From the NCBI GenBank assembly GCA_037447605.1, contig CM074815.1:1632210-1696209 (forward strand): 64,000 nt of DNA, read 5' to 3'. Shown here one piece after another: positions 10,351-20,367 of the stretch. Position 1 is the stretch's first letter. Each line of letters starts with the position of its first letter. Source of the DNA: Zygnema circumcarinatum (Eukaryota > Streptophyta > Zygnematophyceae > Zygnematales > Zygnemataceae). Under the pieces are notes generated by a model. It did no database searches. It saw only the letters and a program-made list of their open reading frames with translations, and was not told the DNA's origin. The position numbers and the translations under genes are program-made.

Positions 10351-11437
10351 AATAAAACAACGAAGTAGCATCAAAATTGAACCCCCTTGAAAATAAAGAA
10401 TCCCTTCCACCTGGAAGAGTCGTAGGCAGACGGAGATTTTTCACTCTCGGCAAAGTGAGCAGCGGGTTCTCGCACACATCAAGCACTGTCAGTTTCCCTA
10501 GAGATGCAATTTCGGCTGGGATCGAGGTCAGCTCATTTCCCATGAGGAGTAATTCTTTCAGTTGACGAAGTTGGCCAATTTCCGCCGGCAAAGAGCTCAA
10601 GCGGTTGTAGTTCAGCCATAGCACTTCCAATTTTCCTAGAGATGAAATTTCGGCCGGGATCGAGGTCAGCTCATTTCCGTTGAGGACCAATATTTCAAGT
10701 TGACGAAGTTGACCAATTTCCGCCGGCAGAGAGCTCAAGCGGTTATTGTCCAGCCATAGAGTCTGAAGGTGCTTCAATTCGCATATGCTCTTCGGCAAAC
10801 ACGACATCTGATTGGACCCCAAATTCAGCTCTGATAGCGCACTCCACCGAAGAATGGGCGCTGGAAATTCTCGAAGCTGATTGCTGCTCGCCCTGAAGAT
10901 AGTGAGATTACTCAGCATCTCTTGATCCATAATTTTTTCTATCTTGTTGTCGGTAAGGTCCAGCGTCTGGAGATGCGGCATCTCAATTCTGGGAACAACC
11001 TTGAAATTGTTGCCATGTGCATAAAGAATCCTTAAGGATGACCAATTCTCCAATGGTGGCAAGATTCCCAAATGGCAGCCGTTGAGATCAAGCTTGTACA
11101 TTCTGTCACTCGACCGGTTGAAATAAACAAGCAGAGACTTCATATAGGCTCTCCTCAAGCTGACAGATCCTGCGGAATCGGAGGCTTGGTCCTCTGCCAT
11201 CTTTAAAAGCAAACCCACCAGTTTTACTGCCGCGAATTCGACAGTCGCCCCCTCCTCAGGACGGCAGTGATCCGTCTCCTTCTTCCACCATTTCCGCAGC
11301 TCTGAGAATAGTGCGATTTCTTCTTCTGAGAATTGGTCTCTGAATGTTTCCCGAAGAGAGGACCACTGGGCCTCCAACGATTGCAACCATTGCTCGTATT
11401 GAGTATCGCGCGCTTGGCCGCCCTCCTCTCCCTCCAT
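9197..11437 (-). CDS. Leucine-rich repeat protein fused to a class 3 lipase domain
   Basis: A single 746-residue open frame. Residues 1-100 are a charged helical region. Residues about 113-330 hold LRRs of the intracellular SHOC2/PIRL type (L-LP-EI-L-L-L-N-L). Residues about 440-700 form an alpha/beta-hydrolase of the lipase_3 family: VIIVFHGA gives the oxyanion region, GHSLGGAL at 555-562 holds nucleophile Ser557, and His618, His625 and a late DAH at 689-691 are candidate triad partners. There is no signal peptide, so a cytosolic acyl hydrolase steered by LRR-mediated binding is plausible. The class 3 lipase fold also occurs in EDS1/PAD4 immune regulators, but this protein lacks their EP domain. 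A GA/CT tract lies just upstream of the ATG, in the presumed 5' UTR. A decayed partial copy lies at 15758-16768. The substrate is unknown. Confidence 0.85.
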   Translation of the reverse strand: MEGEEGGQARDTQYEQWLQSLEAQWSSLRETFRDQFSEEEIALFSELRKWWKKETDHCRPEEGATVEFAAVKLVGLLLKMAEDQASDSAGSVSLRRAYMKSLLVYFNRSSDRMYKLDLNGCHLGILPPLENWSSLRILYAHGNNFKVVPRIEMPHLQTLDLTDNKIEKIMDQEMLSNLTIFRASSNQLREFPAPILRWSALSELNLGSNQMSCLPKSICELKHLQTLWLDNNRLSSLPAEIGQLRQLEILVLNGNELTSIPAEISSLGKLEVLWLNYNRLSSLPAEIGQLRQLKELLLMGNELTSIPAEIASLGKLTVLDVCENPLLTLPRVKNLRLPTTLPGGRDSLFSRGFNFDATSLFYCPKDLSFEDQADLIYFTSKTHREFEELWEEAEEALVSNAGGPVIDYYNKQISKMLTMEEAALQMLACWLVYLDEKFSTYDSDIEFNVRENIHCESVSCYAKKYRINDSIRHPEGCVAFQLVPQGEQAGQKAVIIVFHGAKPEAEFAPTGVKEDMNRHAVGKEVFESVHEDLQEWMENALRRDASDGIKLVITGHSLGGALAMHTFASIEEPLHRQNNVRLVTFNSPGVDEDTIQKIMCFGGVDVNLMKGNICMVRHEWDIVHFAGRLQPPGTVLYTGDLVDKPLSSLEAHPKSKVQVLEQLCKFVLRYCRPTTSPRPRQNLMEVVSDAHTIPAFALRQMHGHRPMISKRVKHKEGHLSDDLGKVSEYVRSLHGIAFILEQLLPN
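10472..10747 (-). repeat. In-frame 138-bp tandem duplication within the LRR region
   Basis: Codons about 231-276 and 277-322 of the LRR-lipase gene encode nearly identical pairs of LRRs (NRLSSLPAEIGQLRQL then NGNELTSIPAEI, repeated as NRLSSLPAEIGQLRQL then MGNELTSIPAEI). The DNA is also very similar, which points to a recent unequal crossover adding two repeats to the binding surface. Confidence 0.85.
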
Positions 11438-11460
11438 GTTGGTACGAACGGACGGACAGG

Positions 11461-11462
11461 CA

Positions 11463-11498
<36 letters not shown>

Positions 11499-11526
11499 GA
11501 GAGAGGGGGAGAGAGAGAGAGAAAAA
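11461..11526. repeat. (GA)n tract in the presumed 5' leader of the LRR-lipase gene
   Basis: GA dinucleotides with occasional GG, starting about 25 bp upstream of the ATG at 11437 and read as CT on the coding strand. CT/GA tracts next to plant start sites are common core-promoter or leader elements; a role here is inferred. Confidence 0.8.
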
Positions 11527-11689
11527 GAGAGTAGTTGGGGAACTATGAGCCGGCCTCGCTGAGCGCACTACGTCACTTCCCGGCAAGCCGCGTTCCGCCG
11601 CCAACAGATCTGTCTGTCTCAGGTCTCTCTCAGGGTTGGACGGATGGCTTGGCTCTGTCAGAATACCTTGTCTTGTCTCAGAGACAGGT

Positions 11690-11706
11690 AGGTAGGTAGG
11701 TAGGTT
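11690..11706. repeat. (GGTA)n short microsatellite
   Basis: About four tandem GGTA units. Simple sequence with no further meaning that I can see. Confidence 0.7.
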
Positions 11707-11837
11707 CGTATCCTCCTCTACCACTCATACATCGTCCTCTGGTTGAAAAGCCTCGTCTATTTGCGTAACCTCCTCTATTGCTGCTGCTCACGAACCTAGA
11801 GGTGGATACAATCGCAGACGTGGATTCAGAGGCAGAG

Positions 11838-11895
11838 GTGGAAGTTTTCCAGGTTGAAGTTTTCCAGGTGGAAGTTTTCCAGGTGGAAGCTTTCC
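11838..11895. repeat. 15-bp minisatellite, about four units
   Basis: The unit GTGGAAGTTTTCCAG is repeated about four times with one or two changes (GTTGAAG, AAGCTTTCC). Each unit contains the imperfect palindrome GGAAGTTTTCC. There is no gene across it. Confidence 0.85.
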
Positions 11896-13672
11896 CAGTT
11901 CAGCAAATTTGACGTTCAGCAGAGCAACCGTGAGGCTCCGTCGCGCTGCAAAAGCAATGAGGCTGAGGTGCTTTTAGGCTTACGTCATTCTTCTGTGCTC
12001 GACGCGGCGACCCCCTCCATGGCTGCCCGCGCCTGCCTCCTCGACTCGGCGGAACCTCTCAGAGTCGGAGTCCAGGCGCCATGGCTCTGGTCCAGCAGCT
12101 CAAAACGTCCCCCACAGTCCTCCAACCAAAAGAGGTAACCGTCCCGTCCACGCTTTCCCGCTGTCCGCCGCGTGGCGCAACAGCAAAGGCGCCAAATCCA
12201 AACGTGGATTAAGGGTAAACTTAAGGGTAAACGGTGAAAACTCAGAAATGTAGCCGGGAAAGTGTTGACAATTTGAGCCTGGTCCCTCCCACTACTCTCA
12301 CTCTCTGACATGCTTGCAATGTCTGAATCAATACAACCCTCAAGTGCACACACTGAAAAGAAAATGATCCAATCAAGCAGACACCGAAAGAGAATAAGTT
12401 GAACTCTCAGGTTAATTAACTCCTAATCAACACCTACTTAAATACTAAGCGCTGCACTACTCCACGTTCTACTGCACGCCGCCGCGCGCCACCGCGCTCC
12501 ACCGCACAGCGCACCTCCATGTCGCTGGTGATGCTCCACGTCTCCAGGAGCTCGCCTCGCACCGCGCTGGAACTCACCCTCATGGTCGCCATGGCCAGGA
12601 GGGAGAAGGTCCGTACAGTTTCCTCCTTCCAAAGGCGCACCGACCTTCTCGAAGCTTCGCATCCACGCGCGCGCTTCTCCAGCGCCTGTGTTGGTCGTCC
12701 GTACATCCATGCGTCTCGTAAGCTCCGGACATTTCGTACGGTCGTCCACTAAAGCAATAAGCAATACAAAGCTGACACGCAGCCTATCGCTGCGCGCCAC
12801 GTGTCCAAACTATACTTATCAATTCTAAGTAGACTCCTGTGGTGGCGCGGCCTATCGCCGCCCTCCACGTGTCCTACTCAGACTTCTCGTGTTCCCACTA
12901 AGAACAGCGCCCTAGCGCCCTGTTCAGACTGTGACCAAATCTCCTAAGGACCGCCGACAAAAGGCTAAGGACCGTACAGCGTACAATTCTAGGCTATACC
13001 CTTATTGTACCCAACAGAAAGCACCGTCCGCCGACAAGCTATACTCATCCCCCGGAGGGATACTTGTCGCCCCTCCCCTCCGTGGTCCTGCTGCTCCTCC
13101 CTCGCAGAAAGTAATCCTGCACTTGCAATACCTGTTTGTTGCTGCTGCTGCTAAGAAATCGTCCGTTTGTCTGCTGGTATTTCCGAACTTCATTCCCCAA
13201 TGTCTTAATGTTTCTGATGTCTCTGCGTTCCTGCATTTCTGATGTTTAAAAATCTACTGCATCTGCGAGGCTTGCAAAATCTGTCTTAGTTTCTGCAGTT
13301 TTTGGTCCTCTTGATTTTTTTGCAGTCTCTGCTAGTTTTCTGTTTCCGTTTGTTTCTGTACAACCTGCAAGTAAGAAAATATATTTCAGTCAGAAAAGTG
13401 ATGATGAGGAGCATGAACAGGACGAAATACTCATAAAGCCCAGTCTTTTGAGTCTTTCGAGCATGAATTTATTCTGATTTTCTTATAGTTTACAAAGTTG
13501 ACGAGGTTTACTAAGTCGAAGGGGGAGTTTGGAGAAACGAGGACTTGAACGTTTCTTTGGTTTTTTTTTGCTTATTTCTGTGGACTGTGCAATTGCAGAT
13601 ATGCTGAGGTCAGCCCTAATGGCGAGTATACTCGGAAGGGCCAGGCCAAGCTGGCTTATGGCGCTATGGTAG
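11896..13672. other. Gene-free stretch with CACGTG and CGTACG words
   Basis: I see no conserved reading frame. CACGTG cores lie at 12798 and 12866, and CCGTAC/CGTACGG words occur at 12608-12740 and near 12970. A CCGCGC/CCACCGCGC-rich patch lies at 12475-12520. The reading frames present look random or repeat-driven. Confidence 0.5.
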
Positions 13673-14190
13673 GTGTGGGAGAAGGGGGGAGGTAGAGGAG
13701 TGGGGAGAGAGAGGAGGGGGGAGAGAGAGACGGAGAGAAGGAGAGAGCAAGAGAAGGGAACGAATGAAGGAGAGGGTTGGTTGGGAAGGGGAGGGATACA
13801 GGAGAGCAGGGAAGGAAGTAGGCAGGAGGGGAAAGTGTGGGTGCTCGCGAGAGAGAGCGAGAGAGAGAGAAGGAGAGGAATAGGGAAGGGAGAGGGAGAG
13901 GGAGAGAGCGAGGACGGGCGAGAGTGGGGGAGAGGGAGAGAGCGAGGGAGAGGGAGAGGGAGGGGGAGAGGGAGAGGAAGAGGGGGAGAGAGGGAGAGTG
14001 AGAGGGAGAGAGCGAGGACGGGGCGAGAGTGAGGGAGAGGGAGAGGGAGAGAGCGAGGGAGAGGGAGAGGGAGAGAGCGAGGGAGAGGGAGAGGGAGGAG
14101 GGGGAGTGGGAGAGGGAGAGGGGGAGAGAGGGAGAGAGAGAGGGAGAGGGAGGGGGAGAGGGGGAGACAGAGAGACTCACGTCCTCCCTC
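13673..14190. repeat. About 500-bp purine-rich (GAGA/GGGA) tract
   Basis: Almost every base on the + strand is G or A, in units such as GAGAGGGAGAGAGCGAG, with regular GCGAG interruptions. Arg-Glu-Gly reading frames on + and Leu-Ser-Pro frames on - follow from the repeat. Polypurine mirror-like DNA of this length can form triplex (H-DNA). Confidence 0.9.
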
Positions 14191-14702
14191 TCGTGCAGGT
14201 GCTTAACTTGTAGGTTAAACTGAACTTAAGGTTGTAGGTTTAGGGGGGATGCATATGTACAGGAGTTTTTTTTCTTTTATTTTTCCTTACTTTTTGGACG
14301 GTTTTTGAGGGTTCAGAAATTGATGGGCTCTTGAGGTTTTGGAAGCATCGAGTTTTCTTCACATGTACAGCAAATTGGAATGTGTTGAATGCTGCATTGC
14401 ATTCATCGCCCATTTCCTTTTTTTCCTTCTCCTCTTTTTTTGTCAGTACTGTGCCATTGTGCCAACTGGTCTGTGCCTGCTGAAGAAACAATGTATTATT
14501 TACAATCACAATGTACTATTGACAATCTCCCTCCGTTTGCCCCTCCAAGGCGATTTTTTTCTGTTCTGCTAAGTAAGCCGCTTTCACTCCCACTCTCTCT
14601 ACAAGCTGAAAATATTCACAAAAAAAGTAAATGGAAAAAAAAAGAAAAAACTGGAAAAATCATCAATATCCTAAATTTAAAAAAAAAAATTAAAGAAAAA
14701 TA

Positions 14703-16768
14703 AAATAAAGAGGAAAATGGCATTGAACTCACGATAGCGAGGCCATCAAATGCACATGGACAAAAGCAGCAGCATGGGGAACCACGAGGGACAGGTCGCA
14801 AAGGAGCCAAGCACAACAGAAAAAAGCTAGAACGGAAAACTATGCCTAAGAACAACAACGCTTCAATCCCTCCCTCGAAGCAGCCGCGAAGGTCAACGAA
14901 GAACTCCTCCTCGTGCACAGCCCCCCTCACCCAACTCCCCCTCGTGCACAGGCCCCCCTCACCCTCACTCTGTACGTGCCCAAGTGGGCCCTCAAAGGGA
15001 AGACCCCTTTGCATCGCCGAGCTCTCTCACTCCCTCCCTCCTCTCCTCCCTACAGTTCACCACCCATTCCGCTCACTGCCAAAGATTTTTGCTAAAAATT
15101 GCGTAGGAATGTCAACCACTTGGCCCCATTGTCGCCCGCGTGCTCAGGATCTCCCTTAGTCTTTGCACAATGAGAGTGAGAGCGAGAGAGAGAGAGATGT
15201 AGAGTTGAAGAAAGTGAGAGAGGGATAGGAGAAAGGAGTGAGGGAGAGAGAGAAGAGCTCGAGGGAGGGGAAGGAAGAGGGGAGTCAAGAGAAGGAAAGG
15301 AGTAGGAAAGGTAGAAATGACACGGAGACTCTCCAAAGACAAAATGAAAGCGTGGGACTTGGTCTACTATGCAATTTAGGGAAAGAGGGCTGCAAACGCT
15401 CATGGTGGGAAGGAAGAGGAAGCGTGAGCCATGGGTTCGCGTTTGAAAGAGAGGGAACATGTAAAAGTTGGGGATGGAGAGGGAAGGGGAAAGGAGTGTG
15501 TGAGGCGGGAAGGAGGAAGGGAAAAACAAGGAGAGCAATAGCAAAGTTGTCTTTGAAAGAGAATCTCAATTATGAGAGTGCAAACAGAGGTTACAATGGC
15601 ACAATTCGATAGAGTATCATGCCTTTGAACGCCATGGCTCAAAAATGAGCTAATCACATTGACTTTCTAGTTCTATCAATAATAACAACTTAGGTTAATT
15701 AGTCATTAGTAAAAGTAGCTCACTTGTACAAAAGTTGCCACGCTTCAAGAGTCGATCTTAATTCGGAAACAATCGTTCTAAGTGAACCAATTTCATGAAG
15801 AAATCATACATATTTGGAAAATCTTCCGAGATCAACGGGGAAATGACCCTCGTTGTGTTCTACCCTCTTTGTGTTCCACCTTCTTAAAGACCACTTGTCT
15901 ATGCCCATGGATGTGGCGGAGCGTAAAAGTCAAAATTGAGTAGATATTTACACAATTGCTCCAAGACTAGGACTTTGGACTTAGCAAGTGCCTCTAAGGA
16001 GCTCAAAGGCTTATCCACAAGATCCCTATGTATCAAACAATGATTGGAGGTTGTAGCTTTCCTACGTAGTGCACACTATCCCACTCGTGATGAATCATAC
16101 AAATGTTTTTCAACAGCAAAGTTACATCTACTCCACTACAATACATTTTGTTTTGAATAGTGTCTTCATTGATGCCAAGAGCGTTGAAGATGACCGGTTT
16201 GACATTTTTTTGCCGATAGAGTGGCTCCTTATTGCTGCTAAATGCGTGCGTTGCCAAAGCAGCCCCAAGGCTGTGGCCCGATATCACCAACTTGATGCCA
16301 TCACCAACATCAAGTCTTAGAGCATTCTCCATCCATTTTTATAATTTTTTTGTACGCTTTTGAACACTTTCAACCCAACTACATGTCGATTTATGTTCGC
16401 CTTGATGCCTGTCAAAGCAAACTCTGCTTTGGGCTTGGTTTTATGAAACAAAATAATGTCAGCTTTCTAACCTGCTTGCTCGCCTTGTGGAACCAAATGG
16501 ATAGCAAATGTTTTCTATTACATTATTTTTGATGTCGTTGTTGTAAGTATTGAATTTTTTATCCAGATACACTACTGAACAGGCCAATATTTGCAACGCA
16601 ACTTCCTCCATTGTCAAAATTTTGGAATTTTTTTTGTTGTAGTAGTCGATGACACAACCCCCAACGCTGCTTGCATGCCCCTTTTCTGCTTCTTCAAACG
16701 ATTCTTTGAATTTACGATGTGTTTTTGAAGTAAAGTAACTCAAGTTTACCTTGCCTTCAAATGATAGG
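14703..16768. repeat. Duplicated block, copy B (direct, decayed)
   Basis: Aligns with 8275-10350 in the same orientation across the 3' flank and the C-terminal half of the LRR-lipase gene, with scattered substitutions and indels. At about 16768 the match stops abruptly inside the coding region and unrelated ATGTACTC-containing sequence follows. The left end is a T/A-rich tract. Confidence 0.85.
15758..16768 (-). pseudogene. Truncated, disabled copy of the LRR-lipase gene (lipase half only)
   Basis: Reading leftwards, the fragment starts near the codons for LSFEDQADLIYFTSKTH (here LSFEGKVNLSYFTSKTH) and ends at the position of the parent stop codon. It keeps recognisable blocks: VIDYYNKKNSKILTMEE, then SGHSLGAALATHAF with the nucleophile Ser, then HHEWDSVHYVGKLQPP. 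The LRR half is absent. About 75 bp are deleted around 16500 and frameshifts break the frame between the blocks, so no full domain can be made. It is clearly derived from the gene at 9197-11437 or a shared parent. Confidence 0.85.
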
Positions 16769-16904
16769 TCACCACGCACTTATGTAAAATATGTACTCGA
16801 GTCGACAAAATATGTACTCTATGTACTCGAGTTTTGTTGACTGACGGCATCACCTCTCCCTTTTTAGGATCTCATAGAGGCAATTTTCTATGCGCACACC
16901 TACC

Positions 16905-17700
16905 TTCTACTAATGACTAATTAACCGAAGCTACTATTATTGATAGAACTAGAAAATCAATACGATTAACCCATTTTCCAGCCATGGCGTTCAAAGGCAT
17001 GATGCTCTATCAAATTGTGTCATCGTAACCTTTGTTCGCACTCTCATAATTGAGATTGTCTTTCGAAGACAACCTTATTATCGCTCTCCTTTGTACTTCC
17101 CCTCCCCCTTCCTTGCCTCACCCACTCCCTACCTCTTCCCTCTCCATCCCCAAACTTTTACACGTTCCCTCTCTTTCAAACGCTAACCCATGGCTTACGC
17201 TTCCTCTTCTTTCCTACCCTAAGCGTTTGCAACCCTCTTTCCCTAAACTGCATAGTAGACCAAGTCTCACGCTTTCATTTTGTCTTTGGAGAATCTCCGT
17301 GCCATTTCTCCCTTTCCTACTCCTTTCCTTCTCTTGCCTCCCCTCTTCCTTCCCCTCCCTCGAGCTCTCCTCTCTCCCCCACTCCTTTCTCCCACCCCTC
17401 TCTCACTTTCTCCAACTCTATCTCTCTCTCTCTCTCTCTCTTGCTCTGGAGATCCTGAGCAGGCGAGCGACAATGGGGCCAAGTGGCCGACATTCTTTCA
17501 CGATTTTTAGCAGAAAACTTTGGCAGTGAGCGGAATGGGTGGTGAGCTGTAGGGAAGAGAGGAGGGAGGGAGTGAGAGAGCTCGGCGATGCGAAGAGGTC
17601 TTCCCTTTGAGGGCCCCCACTTGGGCACGTACAGAGTGAAGGTGAAAGGGGTTGTGCACGAGGAGTTCTTCGTTGACCTTCGGGACTGCTTCGAGGGACA
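16905..17700 (-). repeat. Duplicated block, copy C (inverted, 3'-flank only)
   Basis: The reverse complement of 16905-17700 aligns with about 8445-9165 (copy A) and 14890-15712 (copy B). It contains only the downstream flank of the lipase gene: the match ends at AGAAGGT, about 30 bp beyond the parental stop codon. Copies B and C face each other as a large inverted repeat with arms of about 800 bp around a 1.2-kb centre. Confidence 0.8.
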
Positions 17701-20367
17701 AGTGCCCGCCGGCCACGTCCACGGAAAGTTTTTCTTGCCCGGACCGTTGCCCGGGACGGCACTAGCCTGCCCTTGGCACGAAAGAAAAAAAGGGGGGACC
17801 ATGAAAGGGCACACGCCTCGATTGTAGGGATCCAACGTGGCGCCTACGTGGCGTCGATGAATATTCACGAAAACGATTTATGGGAGGCCGCCACGTGACT
17901 AAAGGCTTGTGCGCCTAGACCAAAGGTCCTTTGCAAGCGACGTATCATTGGTTCCCGGGATTCGCTAAAAAAAAGGTTTTCAGCGGAGAGGTACGAACTG
18001 AGTCAAACTGAGCGCGGGCCGAACTTGACTCGCCTTAGGGAAAGGATGCCGCCGGGCAGAAGAAAGCGGGCACTAAAATTTTATTTTGGTCTGCCCGCCT
18101 ACAAAAGAGGACCAGCATCGCGAGTGGTTCGCGCGTGCGAGTTCCCGCCAGATTCTCTGCCTACGCGGCCGCCTTCGTCCCCCTCCACGCCGCCGCCATC
18201 GTCAACCTCTCTCCCTCCCTCCCCCGTCCCTCTCGTATATAGGCAGGGCTCTCTCTCCTAACCATGGCGTCTTTGACGTATGGGTAAAGGGTCGGAAGGA
18301 GGTGGAGCCATGGCGCTGCAGCCTTGGGAGGTGGACGCATGGAGAAAGAGAGGTAGGATGGAGGCCACAGAGGCGTTTCCTCCCTCGGAAGGAAGTTCAT
18401 TTCAAGTTTATTTTCTGGGTTCAAATCCGGGAGCGGCACGGCGAAGGTTTCGGATTTGAAGTAGTTCCTGGAGCCGGAGCCTCATCGGCGGAGGAGAATT
18501 CGGGCAGGAGAATTTTTTGGAAGGCATTTTTTGCCCGGGGGGAGGGGGTGGAGGAGGAGGAGTGCGGCACAGCATGGGGGAGGGGCGGGGAGGAAGGGGG
18601 TGGTGGACACGTGGAAGGCGGAGACAGCAGGGAGAGGGAGGTCCGGCTGGCGGTCGGCATTGTACGGAGAGAGGAGGGCGAGGGTTCAGGAGCGAGGGGT
18701 TCTGGGGCTCGAAACTGCAGCTACTAGTGGGTTTAATGGAATGGATGGTTTTGTGGAGAAGCAGGGAAGCAGGGCTATATATAACCACCAGGCAGGGATG
18801 GGGTACAATGCGGAATGGGTTGTTGGTTCAGCTGTTGGCTCAGTTGATAATTTGATGACAATTGAAGAAAGTCAATGGAAACGTTGACTGGCGAGCCAGT
18901 ACCGCACAGCTGCTGCTTAGTTCCATGACATTCTTGTCCCATCCTTCAACGCAGCACCCGTTCAGTTACACATATAGCGCACAGTTGTCCGGAACCGACT
19001 AGGACCAAAACCATTTTCAAATCAGCATCCACCAACAATCATCCGCCACGTGTTCCAAGTTGACACGTGGAACATCCTCATTGAGGGATGCTTGGCCGCT
19101 GCCAAAAAAGTCCCCTCCATTTAAAGGTGGCCCTCCGCCGCCATTTCGTGCAGCCTGCTTCCCTCCCCTTGGGAATTCCCGCCAACCCCAAGGGAATGTC
19201 GCCGCATGCGAACTTCAGAACAATGTCGTACTCGCCACATCAGTGCCTGTGCGAATGTCATGCCACCAGCCAACAATTTGACGTAGAATGTATTGTTGGG
19301 TTGCTTGGAAGACTCATGCTCTCGCTCTACCTCACAACGTCTGTAAGACCTGTCGGTGACACGTACAACTACATGGGGCTGTATAGTAACATGAAATTCA
19401 TGAAAGGACAATGCACGATGAATTGCGAGTCTTTGATGCATGTCAATCGTGGGGTGCCATATCGAATACCATGGTGCGCTTCTGGAAGGCTTTAGGCGCC
19501 TTTCTACACAGCCAGAGAGATATATATGGAGAGGGAGAGGGTGGGAGGGAGAGAGAGAGATAGAGAGGAGAGAGAGGGGAGGGGTGAGAGAGAGAGAGAG
19601 AACACCACCACAACTGAAAAAAAAAAAAGTTCGAAGTCGTCTTAATTCCCATGCAACTTCAATCAAGCCAATGACACGACTCCAATCGAGCAGCACATGA
19701 AGGTCCCCCTCCCTATGTCACATGCATCACAGGCTCGCGGTAGGTCACTGGTGGTCTCATGGCTGCGATGTCAGTCATGGAAATGCTTCATGCTCTATAC
19801 AACAATCCCTTGCTTTAGTACACACATGTACATGGATGGCTAGTGCATGGATTGCTTCTAGTGGGGCCACCGTACGGCGGTCCATTCCAAGCTGCCTTGT
19901 TGCGTGATCTTCACGTCCTCCACGTGGCACACCCTGATTGGACCGTCGCCGCCCCTGTGCCCCGTCAGCCCCGCGCTCCAGCTGGCGCTGACGCGGCTCC
20001 CGCGCCGTCCATTTCACCCCTCGCTCGTGCGACGTGCAAACCGTACGGCACTGAAAATGAAGGATCCTGTACAAGCTGAAGGTTCTATGTCAACCTGTAG
20101 AACTGTGAAAAGATCAAGAGATATTCCGTGTGTGAGATATTCCCGTCTTGGAGAGCTCTGATTGGCCCCTATACATGGAATGTCGTAGTTTCTAACGGTT
20201 CCTTATTGGGCAGTTAAGCGTCGTACTATATGTATGGTTGAATGGTGTTTGGAACAAATGTGTACGGCCGTACACCGTCCGACCTCCAGTCTATAGGAGG
20301 CGGCCCAGCTGCAGCGGAGAGGCGGGAGGGAGCGGGAGAGGGAGCAGAAAGCAGGGAGAGGGCAGCC
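17701..20367. other. Gene-free stretch before the USP gene
   Basis: I see no conserved protein. CACGTG cores occur at 17892, 19047, 19064 and 19921, a TATA-like CTATATATAA at 18775, a GA tract at 19530-19600 with a poly-A run at about 19618, and CCGTACGG palindromes near 19871 and 20041. The part from 20200 is the likely USP promoter. Frames at 18025-18730 are GC-rich but show no conserved motif or family resemblance. Confidence 0.5.

Noticed and set aside
15238-15612. Gene in the Arg/Glu-rich frame of duplicated block B
   Set aside because: The same sequence in copies A and C is frameshifted, and it corresponds to the 3' flank of the LRR-lipase gene.
18410-18450. tRNA T-arm-like GGGTTCAAATCCGGG
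   Set aside because: The flanking bases do not pair as a T-stem and no D-arm, anticodon arm or acceptor stem can be placed around it.
18025-18727. Gene upstream of USP suggested by GC-rich frames and a TATA-like box at 18775
   Set aside because: The TATA-like box lies downstream of the frames, and the protein has no recognisable motif or plausible splice structure.
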